A program made the translations under genes and the position numbers. The notes beneath the pieces were generated by a model, which was not told the DNA's origin, did not search any database, and worked only from the letters and a program-made list of their open reading frames with translations. This document shows, in pieces, positions 1-6,416 of a stretch of DNA of 11,667 bases. Source of the stretch: Phycisphaerae bacterium (GTDB lineage: Bacteria > Planctomycetota > Phycisphaerae > Sedimentisphaerales > SM23-30); the NCBI GenBank assembly GCA_021736565.1, contig JAIPFO010000076.1, positions 1 through 11,667 on the forward strand. Direction: 5' to 3'. Each line of letters begins with the position of its first letter. The stretch's first letter is position 1.

Positions 1-2180
1 CGATAGATCCATGATTTTTCATCGTTTAGTGTTTTTTGGATGAATAAGCCTGCGGGTCGAAAGATGATGAACAGATAGGTCGCCACGACCAACATGATCA
101 GGATAAAAGCGAGGCGGCCCATCGAATTTTGCCAGATTTCTTCGGATTGGGACATGAGGGATACCAGAACAAAATAGAGCGGCAGGACCAGTAGTAATAA
201 CCAGCGTGTATGCCACCTTAAAAACCGAACCGCCTCGGAAGGAACGCTGAAGTGCGCTTGGACCAGGCCCGCCGGCGCCATAAAACACATGACAATTTCC
301 AACCCCAGAAAGAGAATAGAAAAAGAGAAGCACCCCATGGCGACCGCGGTGGTAAACGAATCCGATCCGGCAACCGCGGTCAGTCGCCAGCTGATAAACA
401 GGAAGAGTCCCGGTCGAACGATCGCCAATAACATCGTGAGGGCCAGGGCCTTTTGGGTATAAGAATAGCTATCCGAATATTTCTGATGCAACAGTTCAGA
501 CATGTCGAAGAGATTTTTTTTGAAATGATTGCGTTTGATCAACATCAGGAGAAGGAGAAGTAAAACCAGAACATAGACATAAAATATATCCATAAAATCC
601 TGCATCAACTTTTTGCCCGTCCCGAGCCAATTCTTGGGACTGCCCAGCCAGTTCAGAGACGCCGGTATGTTTTTAAAACTCTCCCGACTGAGCTCGGGAA
701 AGCTTTTTACCCAAAAGATATATTCACTGACAAAGCGGTCGTACTGTTCGATAAGGGCGACCAGCCTGGCCTCACTGACATCCAAATCGATTAGCTTATT
801 AAAATAGGTATTATAAAATTCGATTATAGATTTCAGGTTGTCGCGTTTCGTTTGCAAGTATTTTCTTGCTTCGACGCGAATGCTCTCTCGCTGAGATTCG
901 TTCAATTCGGATTCCAGTTTCAATGACAGGGCGTCCACCTCATCATCAAGCCCGATCAACTCGGCCCAATCATCTTCATGCTTGAGCAATTCGTACTGGG
1001 TTGCGGAGATTAATTTGATCCGTTCTTTTAGGTTGCGTTTGTTTTGATTAACATCAGGCAAGCCATTTTTCCGGGTCAGCAAATACAGGCCGATCGTTCC
1101 CGAATGACCAATGGTTTCAACGCGTTCTTTCACGCTTTTATACTCATTGCCTCTGTTGGCCAACTCATCTTCAATGACTTTCAGGTTTCTGTTGAGCCCT
1201 TCGATTCGGGCGGGTAACCCGTCTGGCCCGGTGAGTAAATTAGTTAAGGTGACGTTATCCTTGGCCAACTGTTTGATGAGGGGATGTGAGAAGATGGCTT
1301 CTTTCTGAGCTTTCAGGGCCTCCTGGGAAACTTTTTCCGCCTCCATGCGTGCTCGCCTGGTCGCCATATTCTGCCAGGCATTGAGGAGTTTTTCGGACGC
1401 CGAGACATTACGGCTTATCAACTCCCGCCTGGCGGTAAGTAATTCCGCACGCGCTTCGTAACTGGCCATTTCCGCATCGTACAACTGAATTTCATCCCCA
1501 AGAACCTTTTCGGTTATTCGGTATAACAACTCCCGTGCTTGAAAGACCGAGGGTTTTTCATCGGGCAGGGATTTGGGCGGCACTGACCGAAGCTTCTCGA
1601 GCCTTTCCTTGGCCCCGGCGATCTCCTTGGGCAATATCGCGCGGCGGTCGGCCCTTCGCTTGGGTTCAGCCTCCAGTTCCATCGCTTGGGTGACCAGTGC
1701 TTTATGTTCGGCCTCAATTTGAGCTTTTTGATTTTCGACCTGGGCCAGTGAAAGGTTCGCCTCGGCGTCCAGTTTGGGTTCAGCAACAGGCTGGGCCAGT
1801 TGTTTCTGAATGTCACTCAGCAGCTGGGGCGATTGCTCTTTCTGTTTCTTATAGCGGTCAATTTCTTTTTGATGTTTTTCTAGCGTCGATAATTGCGGGA
1901 GAATCTTATCATACAGGTCGATAAGTGCCTTTTTGGTCGGCTCCTCTATTTCGCGAGATTCCAGTGTTTGTTTTTTTCGGGCTTCGACCTCTTCGGGAGT
2001 CGGGAATTCCGCCGCAGCCTTCAGTAACGACGACTCCTCTGAACTCGCCTGGTCCCGGGCAGGTTCCTGGGCAGAGAGGCCGCCAATACCACAGCAAATA
2101 ATGATCAGGCACAAAATATATTTAAGTTTGACGCCAGCGTTATACCCGTCGCGACGAGACCTGGTACCGGGTTTCCGCAT
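1..2180 (-). CDS. Large MscS-superfamily mechanosensitive channel (MscK/YjeP-like), N-terminal part, cut by window edge
   Basis: An open frame of 726 codons runs without a stop from the ATG at 2180 to the left edge. Residues 18-37 are a signal peptide core (KYILCLIIICC, then GGLSA before QEP). Residues about 40-525 are charged, Lys/Glu/Gln-rich and coiled-coil-like, matching the periplasmic 'porin' region of MscK and YjeP. Five hydrophobic helices follow at about 530-550, 575-596, 612-632, 652-672 and 685-706; the last begins NSMGRLAFI, typical of the inner-membrane domain that precedes the MscS pore in this family. The pore and C-terminal beta domain must lie left of the window. The family opens under membrane tension and releases solutes during hypo-osmotic shock. 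I chose ATG 2180 because no better start lies before the signal peptide, but residues 1-18 (MRKPGTRSRRDGYNAGVK) are encoded by a dispersed repeat, and no good ribosome binding site precedes it. MscK and YjeP cannot be told apart here. Confidence 0.85.
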   Translation of the reverse strand, partial: MRKPGTRSRRDGYNAGVKLKYILCLIIICCGIGGLSAQEPARDQASSEESSLLKAAAEFPTPEEVEARKKQTLESREIEEPTKKALIDLYDKILPQLSTLEKHQKEIDRYKKQKEQSPQLLSDIQKQLAQPVAEPKLDAEANLSLAQVENQKAQIEAEHKALVTQAMELEAEPKRRADRRAILPKEIAGAKERLEKLRSVPPKSLPDEKPSVFQARELLYRITEKVLGDEIQLYDAEMASYEARAELLTARRELISRNVSASEKLLNAWQNMATRRARMEAEKVSQEALKAQKEAIFSHPLIKQLAKDNVTLTNLLTGPDGLPARIEGLNRNLKVIEDELANRGNEYKSVKERVETIGHSGTIGLYLLTRKNGLPDVNQNKRNLKERIKLISATQYELLKHEDDWAELIGLDDEVDALSLKLESELNESQRESIRVEARKYLQTKRDNLKSIIEFYNTYFNKLIDLDVSEARLVALIEQYDRFVSEYIFWVKSFPELSRESFKNIPASLNWLGSPKNWLGTGKKLMQDFMDIFYVYVLVLLLLLLMLIKRNHFKKNLFDMSELLHQKYSDSYSYTQKALALTMLLAIVRPGLFLFISWRLTAVAGSDSFTTAVAMGCFSFSILFLGLEIVMCFMAPAGLVQAHFSVPSEAVRFLRWHTRWLLLLVLPLYFVLVSLMSQSEEIWQNSMGRLAFILIMLVVATYLFIIFRPAGLFIQKTLNDEKSWIY

Positions 2181-2230
2181 CTTAAAGGGTGACTTGTAAG
2201 ACGAAAAATAACTTTTGATGTGGGAATCAT
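2128..2230 (+). repeat. Dispersed repeat copy R1, overlapping the start of the MscK-like gene
   Basis: It begins TTGACGCCAGCGTTAT and contains TTTCCGCATCTTAAAGGGTG at 2172-2191, ending AACTTTTGATGTGGGAATCA. On the minus strand the central CAT is the ATG of the MscK-like gene, and the rest of the left half encodes its first 18 residues up to GVK. Compared with copies R3 and R4 the stretch between the ATG and GCTGGCGTC is 9 bases (three codons) longer, so the reading frame is kept. Confidence 0.8.
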
Positions 2231-2330
2231 GTTTATTTGAAAGCACGGCACGGCCCTCTAATGTAAAGTTTCGCTTCTTAAACTAAAAAATGACCTGTAT
2301 ATGATCACATCTTTAAATAATGTCATTCAC

Positions 2331-2336
2331 ATTATA
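2331..2336 (-). promoter_or_regulatory. Candidate -10 element for the MscK-like gene
   Basis: A perfect TATAAT lies on the minus strand in an AT-rich stretch, about 145 bases upstream of the channel gene's ATG. No good -35 box stands at the right distance; TTGTTG with an 18-base spacer is the best available. The leader would include repeat copy 2128-2230. In AT-rich DNA a lone -10 box is weak evidence. Confidence 0.3.
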
Positions 2337-2519
2337 CTCATTTTTATTTGAAAACAACAAATAATTTAATAGTATGGGAATTTATAATTCCAGGCAGATC
2401 TTCAAAGCGGCCTCTGCCAGGTGAGGTTCAGCGAACGCGGGTCATTTATGATCAACTCAAAAAGTGTGGTCCATGGCATCCGAGCGAAACATGAGTTTTT
2501 TTGTCCTGCCAAAGGAGCC

Positions 2520-2606
2520 GACGGCGTCATAAAATTTTTAGATTTTATTTTCCCGCATTATAAAGGGTGGTCCGTCTTTGGCGGGTCGGCTTTTGAGGGG
2601 GCGACC
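2520..2606 (+). repeat. Dispersed repeat copy R2, intergenic and degenerate
   Basis: It aligns with R3: GACG.GCGTCATAAAATTTTT at the left, then TTCCCGCATTATAAAGGGTGGTCCG, a small hairpin (CCGTC-TTT-GGCGG), and CGGCTTTTGAGGGGG at the right. On the minus strand the family ATG is kept but the frame stops after five more codons (MRENKI then TAA), so this copy cannot supply an N terminus. It lies just downstream of gspK. Confidence 0.75.
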
Positions 2607-2684
2607 AAGTAAACTTCACATACAAAGCCGGATCGAACAGCCGTCCTCACTGGGCACTCTCGGCGAGAACCTTTGAAACGTTCC

Positions 2685-3938
2685 TCAATTCTCTTTCCAA
2701 TATAAAACCACCGGGGCCCCACTCCCCCGGTCGATGACCGCCTCAATGTCCTCTCGAAGATGGGTCCGCCGGGCAATCCCGCTGCTGCGTAATGTAAAGA
2801 CATTACTTCGCACGGTAATGGCCGGTTCAAATTCTTTAAACTGCGTCAGCGTCATTCCCGGAACGGTCAGCACTTCGGCAATGGATCCAAATCCTTCGGT
2901 GAGGCTGCGACGATGCTCAATAATCGCCAGGACCATCTTCTGCTGAATACCGGGCAAGGTCATCAGGACCTCCCTGCCGGCCGTGTTGATGTTGATCCGG
3001 CCGGGTATGACCTTCTCCTGATCCACCGTTATTCGATCGGCGATCCGTCGGAAGAGTTCAAAGGTGGGCCGTTTCATGGGATCGCCTCCCTCCTGGTTAG
3101 CCTCCGGAGCCCCCGGTTCGTTCTCCTGTTTATCCAGAATATCAGAGATCTGACGATAGTCCCTGTTAAAGTCGATCCATTTGGCATAGGAGGGGTCAAT
3201 CTCCAACGCCACCTCTAGTTCCAGGGCGTCGGCGGTATTAATATTAATGCGCGCGCGGCCCTGGCCGTCCTGGTTCAACTCATAGGAATAGACGGTGAGA
3301 TAAGCCAGAACCCCCCGGTCCAACTGGCCGTCCTGGTCGTCCATCGGCGGTTGGGCCTCTCCATCATTTTCATTATTACCCAGTAATCCATCCAGATCGC
3401 TATCCTCCCCATACAACACCTCCCGGTCAGCAAAATCCACGACCCCCAACTGCCGCAGGGTTGAAAAACCATTTTCGTGCCCTTTCTCTTGACGCCATTT
3501 TACAATTGCATCGGCCAGTGGCTGGTTCATTCCGGGAAGCTTCATTAACTGCTCCATATCACATACATTGACATTCAACTTACTCGCCTCATCGACCGCA
3601 CCATAGACCGTTTGGCCGTCAGGGTCAAACCGGCTGCCATAAACGGTAAAAACACCGTAATCCATCGCTATCGCACGAAAAGTCAAACGGCTGTCGTACC
3701 AGGGATCGCCAGGCCCGTCCGTTTTGGAATCGTCCTTGAAAAGCTCACTGATGGCCAGGTTAATTCCCGCGCGTCCCAGCCAGCGGGCCTTCACCTTATC
3801 GGCCGCGGCAATCCGCACCGCGTCATCCAATTGCGTTTGAACTACCAGCCCTACCGCCAGAATCGCCAACAAAACCAGCACCCACAAGACCAGTACCAAG
3901 ACCAGTCCTCCCGATTTTTCCCTGTAAGATTTTCTCAT
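2685..3938 (-). CDS. gspK: GspK-like minor pseudopilin of a type II secretion or type IV pilus-like system
   Basis: The 417-residue product begins MRKSYREKSGG followed by a hydrophobic helix at about 11-34, as in GspK, which lacks the usual Glu5 prepilin leader. The phrase FDPDGQTVYGAVDEASKLNVN (104-124) is characteristic of the family. A first helix-hairpin-helix/SAM-like segment (LNVNVCDMEQLMKLPGM, 121-137) and a second (INTAGREVLMTLPGI, 317-331) match the T2SSK domain pair. Between them, Asp-rich loops DSDLDG (179-184) and DDQDGQLDRG (200-209) resemble calcium-binding loops; GspK of enterotoxigenic E. coli binds calcium. GspK caps the pseudopilus tip with GspI and GspJ. The start at 3938 has GAGGGGTG just upstream and lies two bases after the gspJ stop, implying coupled translation; the frame stays open upstream to 4112, but that part is the gspJ antiframe and non-conserved. 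Confidence 0.88.
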   Translation of the reverse strand: MRKSYREKSGGLVLVLVLWVLVLLAILAVGLVVQTQLDDAVRIAAADKVKARWLGRAGINLAISELFKDDSKTDGPGDPWYDSRLTFRAIAMDYGVFTVYGSRFDPDGQTVYGAVDEASKLNVNVCDMEQLMKLPGMNQPLADAIVKWRQEKGHENGFSTLRQLGVVDFADREVLYGEDSDLDGLLGNNENDGEAQPPMDDQDGQLDRGVLAYLTVYSYELNQDGQGRARININTADALELEVALEIDPSYAKWIDFNRDYRQISDILDKQENEPGAPEANQEGGDPMKRPTFELFRRIADRITVDQEKVIPGRININTAGREVLMTLPGIQQKMVLAIIEHRRSLTEGFGSIAEVLTVPGMTLTQFKEFEPAITVRSNVFTLRSSGIARRTHLREDIEAVIDRGSGAPVVLYWKEN

Positions 3939-3940
3939 GA

Positions 3941-4714
3941 TCACCCCTCTTCCCTGGGAGGCTCTTTTTTGACGCCCCGCGGGTCCTTCATGAACCAGAC
4001 TTCCTGACTCATTTTCACACTTGGCCGTTCTCCGGCCCGGCGGTCCTGAAGCCATAAGCTGATTCGTACCGCCTGCGGCATCGGATCGGCCGCGTTCCGG
4101 CCCCGCTGCCATTTTCCCCGGACCTCATCATAAAACTCGAACATCAGCTGATCAATATGCCGGGCCACCCGCACCAGCTTCCCCCTTTTATTTCCCAGGG
4201 CAAGGTCTTCTACCGGTGCGATTCGCCGCCCTAAATACAACTCCCGGGTTTCCTCATTTAAGCTCAGTCCATATTCGACCTCGTAAATATCCCCCTGGAG
4301 GTCATCGCCTGGCCCCATCGGGTCGGCGGTCACATAAATAACCAGTCGGTCCAGCGCCTTCTCCTCTGTATTACTGGTAATCCCCACCAGTTTCATCTCG
4401 CCTGGCACCCTGGGGCGAAATTGACTCGCCAGGTCATCCCGCATCATAGAAAGCCCATACCGGCCATGCGCCATCACTTCAGAACTAAACGCCAGGTCCC
4501 CCCGGGCATGGTTCACACTGCGATAGGCCGCAACGCCCGCCGCGGCGACCATCGCCCCCAGCACCGAGGCCAGTAGAATTTCCACCAGTGTAAAAGCCCG
4601 GCGATGTTTGACGCCAGGGTCAAAAGTGTTTTTGAAACCTGTCTCCCGCATCTTAAAGGGTGCTCCGCCTTTGGCGAACCGACTTTTGGCGTAAAAATCA
4701 CAAAGAGTCCGCAT
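3941..4714 (-). CDS. gspJ: GspJ-like pseudopilin with repeat-encoded N-terminal extension
   Basis: The 257-residue product carries a type IV prepilin signal HRRA|FTLVEILLASVLGAMVAAAG with cleavage after Ala40, Glu at position +5, and a membrane helix at about 41-62. The following region (ARGDLAFSSEVMAHGRYGLSMMRDDLASQFR) and the length fit GspJ, a minor pseudopilin at the tip of the pseudopilus. The unusual part is the leader: pilin leaders are normally short, yet about 38 residues precede the processing site, nearly all encoded by dispersed repeat R3. An internal ATG at 4651 (MRETGFKNTFDPGVK) is the family start codon and would give 236 residues with an 18-residue leader. The ATG at 4714 overlaps the gspI end by 17 bases and has GGGGGGAGA about 11 bases upstream, so both starts are possible. 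A minor-pseudopilin role follows from its position between gspI and gspK. Confidence 0.82.
   Translation of the reverse strand: MRTLCDFYAKSRFAKGGAPFKMRETGFKNTFDPGVKHRRAFTLVEILLASVLGAMVAAAGVAAYRSVNHARGDLAFSSEVMAHGRYGLSMMRDDLASQFRPRVPGEMKLVGITSNTEEKALDRLVIYVTADPMGPGDDLQGDIYEVEYGLSLNEETRELYLGRRIAPVEDLALGNKRGKLVRVARHIDQLMFEFYDEVRGKWQRGRNAADPMPQAVRISLWLQDRRAGERPSVKMSQEVWFMKDPRGVKKEPPREEG
4607..4700 (+). repeat. Dispersed repeat copy R3, forming the gspI-gspJ junction
   Basis: It reads TTTGACGCCAGGGTCAAAAG at the left, then CTCCCGCATCTTAAAGGGTG, a short hairpin (TCCGCC-TTT-GGCGAA), and GACTTTTGGCGTAAAAATCA at the right. It fills the junction exactly: the right-end TCA is the gspI stop codon (TGA on the minus strand), and the left end stops just before the codons for the GspJ processing site. 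Everything GspJ has upstream of HRRAFTLVE, except the first few residues, comes from it. Confidence 0.85.
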
Positions 4715-5084
4715 AGATCAACGTCTCCCCCCGGGCGATGTGCTCCTGGCCCAACACCTCCCAGGTCACCGCCGCCCGGACATGATAAAGCCCGGCCGTT
4801 TCGCCCTGTTTTATCTCCAGCACATAACGATAGCCCGGGTAACGGCCATCAAAATTGCCCTGCACCTGCCGCTCGGTTAAAATGGCCTCCTTTTGGGCGA
4901 CGGCCCTACCCAAACACTCATCCACCAACCGGTATCCCTGCTCATACCATATTCCACGCTGATTGGACTCCACGCTGCGACGAGCCACCCCGCAGATCAC
5001 CACCGCTCCGATCGCCAGGATCACACAGCTGACAAGCGCCTCTACCAACGTAAAGCCCTTCAATTTTTGATGCAGTCTGCCCAT
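4698..5084 (-). CDS. gspI: GspI-like pseudopilin
   Basis: This 128-residue protein has a classical type IV prepilin leader, MGRLHQKLKG|FTLVEALVSCVILAIGAVVICG, with cleavage after Gly10, Glu15 at position +5, and one membrane helix. Small size, the phrase FTLVEALVSCVILAIGA, and the position directly ahead of gspJ and gspK identify it as GspI, the minor pseudopilin that nucleates the tip complex with GspJ and GspK. The soluble part ends in a short beta-rich domain (YRYVLEIKQGETAGLYHVRAAVTWEVLG). It is first in the three-gene operon; its stop overlaps the gspJ start. The major pseudopilin GspG, the ATPase GspE and the secretin are not in the window, so this is a split cluster. A run of six G directly precedes the ATG, too close for a normal ribosome binding site. 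Confidence 0.85.
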   Translation of the reverse strand: MGRLHQKLKGFTLVEALVSCVILAIGAVVICGVARRSVESNQRGIWYEQGYRLVDECLGRAVAQKEAILTERQVQGNFDGRYPGYRYVLEIKQGETAGLYHVRAAVTWEVLGQEHIARGETLIYADSL

Positions 5085-5090
5085 CCCCCC

Positions 5091-5119
5091 ATCATACCGA
5101 CTCGCCTAAATTCAGGCAA
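5091..5119 (-). promoter_or_regulatory. Candidate promoter for the gspI-gspJ-gspK operon
   Basis: On the minus strand TTGCCT (5114-5119) and TATGAT (5091-5096) are 17 bases apart, four and five matches to the sigma-70 hexamers. The predicted transcription start is about 5084, which is the A of the gspI ATG, so the transcript would be leaderless or nearly so. It lies downstream of the terminator at 5147-5179, consistent with an independent operon. Confidence 0.45.
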
Positions 5120-5146
5120 CCGAAAATCAACGAGCCCGGCGCGCAA

Positions 5147-5179
5147 AAAAAGGGCTGTGAACACATCACAGCCCTTTTT
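5147..5179 (-). terminator. Rho-independent terminator after the PEP-CTERM gene
   Basis: A perfect 14-base stem, AAAAAGGGCTGTGA and TCACAGCCCTTTTT, encloses the loop ACACA. The core GGGCTGTGA is GC-rich, and on the minus strand the stem is followed by an unbroken run of T. It lies about 120 bases after the PEP-CTERM stop and just before the gspI promoter. T runs on both sides could let it work in both directions. Confidence 0.85.
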
Positions 5180-5241
5180 GAATTTCTATCGAGGAATTAG
5201 TCTCTCAAACGCCTGAAACGTCAGCCACCTGGCCGGCGTCT

Positions 5242-5292
5242 TCTTTCCGTATCATAACGTCGTTTTTAATACAAAAATCAACTTTTAACGCG
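5242..5292 (+). repeat. Degenerate repeat copy R7, partial
   Basis: TTTCCGTATCATAA (5244-5257) matches the family core TTTCCGCATCTTAA with two changes, and AATCAACTTTTAACGCGAGAG (5276 onward) matches the right end TTGACTTTTGACGCGGGAA. The left half is missing. It lies between the PEP-CTERM stop and the terminator. This is the weakest member of the set. Confidence 0.45.
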
Positions 5293-5301
5293 AGAGTGAA
5301 C

Positions 5302-5964
5302 TTATACTCTGCGTTTTTTACGAAGCATCAACCCGCCGAGGCCAAAGAGGCAGAGGGTTATGGGTTCGGGAATACAAATCGTGTCAATAATGGCTTCGTC
5401 AATATAAATTAAGTTATCCTGAGGCGTAATAGCAAGCCATTCGATATCAGGGTTCGGTTTGATGATTATTTCCCAAATGGCATGGTAATAATAATTATCA
5501 AGTTGAACTTTGTCTTGCAGCACCATGGACACATTATCAGGATATGTGAAAATTTCCGGCTCCGCACCGACTTGACCGCCTGCGCGGTAAGTTAACTGCA
5601 GCTGGATTATCTTGGTATCATTCTCCCTCGGATTGTTGGGGATGAAAAACCGCATAAAGCTTTCGCCATACAGACGCCAGACGCCCTCGTGTCCATTATC
5701 AACAGCTTTCCAGTATGTATTAGGTGCGTTAAAGTCCGGAGGGCCAAAAGGTGGGTCAATTCCGACAATTTCAGCCATAGGTGGGCCGAAAGGATTAAAA
5801 TCGACATCCAAATCCGCTGGGCTGTTGTCATTGTCAAACGCCCAGGCCTGGTGTGTGGTAAAATCATCGCCACGCCAGGCGGGCGGATTGTCATTCATGA
5901 TCGCCGCCGAAGCGATTCCAGAAAAAACACAACACAACGTCCCGATAAATACTACATTTCTCAT
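5302..5964 (-). CDS. PEP-CTERM sorted secreted protein of unknown function
   Basis: The 220-residue protein starts MRNVVFIGTLCCVFSGIASA, a signal peptide with cleavage after about residue 20. It ends CIPEPITLCLFGLGGLMLRKKRRV: the PEP motif, a hydrophobic helix and a basic tail, the sorting signal recognised by exosortase (EpsH) in Gram-negative bacteria. The middle is acidic and aromatic, with repeated FGPP phrases (NPFGPPM, PPFGPPD) and alternating strands late in the chain, suggesting a beta-sandwich; I do not recognise the domain. PEP-CTERM proteins are exported, cut at the motif and usually tied to the envelope or exopolysaccharide. The start at 5964 is set by AGGAG seven bases upstream (GAGGAGCTAGCA before ATG); the frame also opens at 6009, but that adds residues ahead of a complete signal peptide. 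It has its own promoter and terminator. Confidence 0.85.
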   Translation of the reverse strand: MRNVVFIGTLCCVFSGIASAAIMNDNPPAWRGDDFTTHQAWAFDNDNSPADLDVDFNPFGPPMAEIVGIDPPFGPPDFNAPNTYWKAVDNGHEGVWRLYGESFMRFFIPNNPRENDTKIIQLQLTYRAGGQVGAEPEIFTYPDNVSMVLQDKVQLDNYYYHAIWEIIIKPNPDIEWLAITPQDNLIYIDEAIIDTICIPEPITLCLFGLGGLMLRKKRRV

Positions 5965-6060
5965 TGCTAGCTCCTCAAAAAAAGTATACGTCATTTTTGT
6001 CCCAAACAAGGGTCATAACTTTGTTTATAACACAAAAAACTAGACTTACTCTTATTTAGT

Positions 6061-6089
6061 ATTATCTGACCATTTACCCCGAAAGTCAA
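6061..6089 (-). promoter_or_regulatory. Sigma-70-type promoter of the PEP-CTERM gene
   Basis: On the minus strand TTGACT (6084-6089) and GATAAT (6061-6066) are separated by exactly 17 bases, close to consensus in both boxes. Transcription would start near 6054, giving a leader of about 90 bases that ends in the AGGAG ribosome binding site. I do not see the sigma-54 site known from some PEP-CTERM promoters. Confidence 0.65.
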
Positions 6090-6242
6090 GAAAAAAATAT
6101 TTTATTCTTACCCGGCTAAATTACCGCTTTTTCGCATCAAAATTCTCTTTTTTACCCTGAGCCATATTTCTTCCGATTGAATTTTCCCATTTTCCCGTCA
6201 TTTGACACCCGCGACATATTTTTTTTCAACCCTGTTCCCTCC

Positions 6243-6292
6243 ATTTAAAGGTTGATTTTAGATACGAGTCTTGACTTTTGACGCGGGAATCA
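6243..6292 (+). repeat. Partial repeat copy R6 (right half only)
   Basis: TTTAAAGGTTGATTTTAGATACGAG followed by TTGACTTTTGACGCGGGAATCA aligns base for base with the right half of R1, including the GTGA..TTGTAAGACGA middle and the GGGAATCA end. The left half carrying CCGCAT is absent, so this copy offers no start codon. It is the only copy upstream of a plus-strand gene without another gene start nearby. Confidence 0.65.
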
Positions 6293-6308
6293 CCTTTAGG
6301 ATGTGCAA

Positions 6309-6370
6309 GTCAGGATAGCCATTGCAATAGTGCCCCCAGGCGGTATAATAGGGCCAGTCACTATCCTGAC
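6309..6370. promoter_or_regulatory. Perfect 10-base inverted repeat bracketing a promoter
   Basis: GTCAGGATAG (6309-6318) and CTATCCTGAC (6361-6370) are exact reverse complements 42 bases apart. Between them are TTGCAA (6322-6327) and TATAAT (6344-6349), spaced by 16 bases, a fair sigma-70 promoter firing toward the propeller gene from about 6356. The arms could be paired operators or, on DNA, a cruciform; only the right arm would be in the transcript, so an RNA hairpin from this promoter is not expected. Confidence 0.5.
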
Positions 6371-6416
6371 CGTGCCGATAACCGATTTGAACATTACCCT
6401 GACAAGGAGCCTGTCG

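Larger units (their letters stand above)
2181..2684. other. Gene-free, mostly AT-rich interval with two repeat copies
   Basis: No convincing gene lies between the MscK-like start and the GspK stop. The interval holds the right half of repeat R1, an AT-rich segment (2230-2400) with a minus-strand TATAAT, an unassigned stretch (2400-2520), and repeat R2 (2520-2606). I see no strong terminator after gspK. The open frame at 2421-2612 on the plus strand runs through the repeat and looks accidental. Confidence 0.6.
5965..6416. other. Divergent intergenic region between the PEP-CTERM and propeller genes
   Basis: There is no gene here. From left to right it holds the PEP-CTERM leader and promoter, an AT- and pyrimidine-rich stretch (6090-6240) where I see nothing assignable, a partial repeat (6243-6292), an inverted repeat around a TATAAT box (6309-6370), and the ribosome binding site AAGGAG of the propeller gene. 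Confidence 0.65.

Noticed and set aside
613..2199. Several plus-strand open frames opposite the channel gene
   Set aside because: They are antisense shadows of a continuous 726-codon minus-strand frame with clear family features.
2285..2330. ATATGATCACAT near-palindrome and AATGAC/GTCATT arms in the MscK-like leader
   Set aside because: Short words in AT-rich sequence; they do not match a known operator and are likely to occur by chance.
2421..2612. 63-codon open frame on the plus strand in the gap before gspK
   Set aside because: It runs through repeat R2, has no ribosome binding site and its product lacks any domain character.
3939..4112. Longer GspK start giving a 58-residue N-terminal extension
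   Set aside because: The extension is gspJ coding sequence in another frame; the start at 3938 has a good ribosome binding site and gives a normal GspK N terminus.
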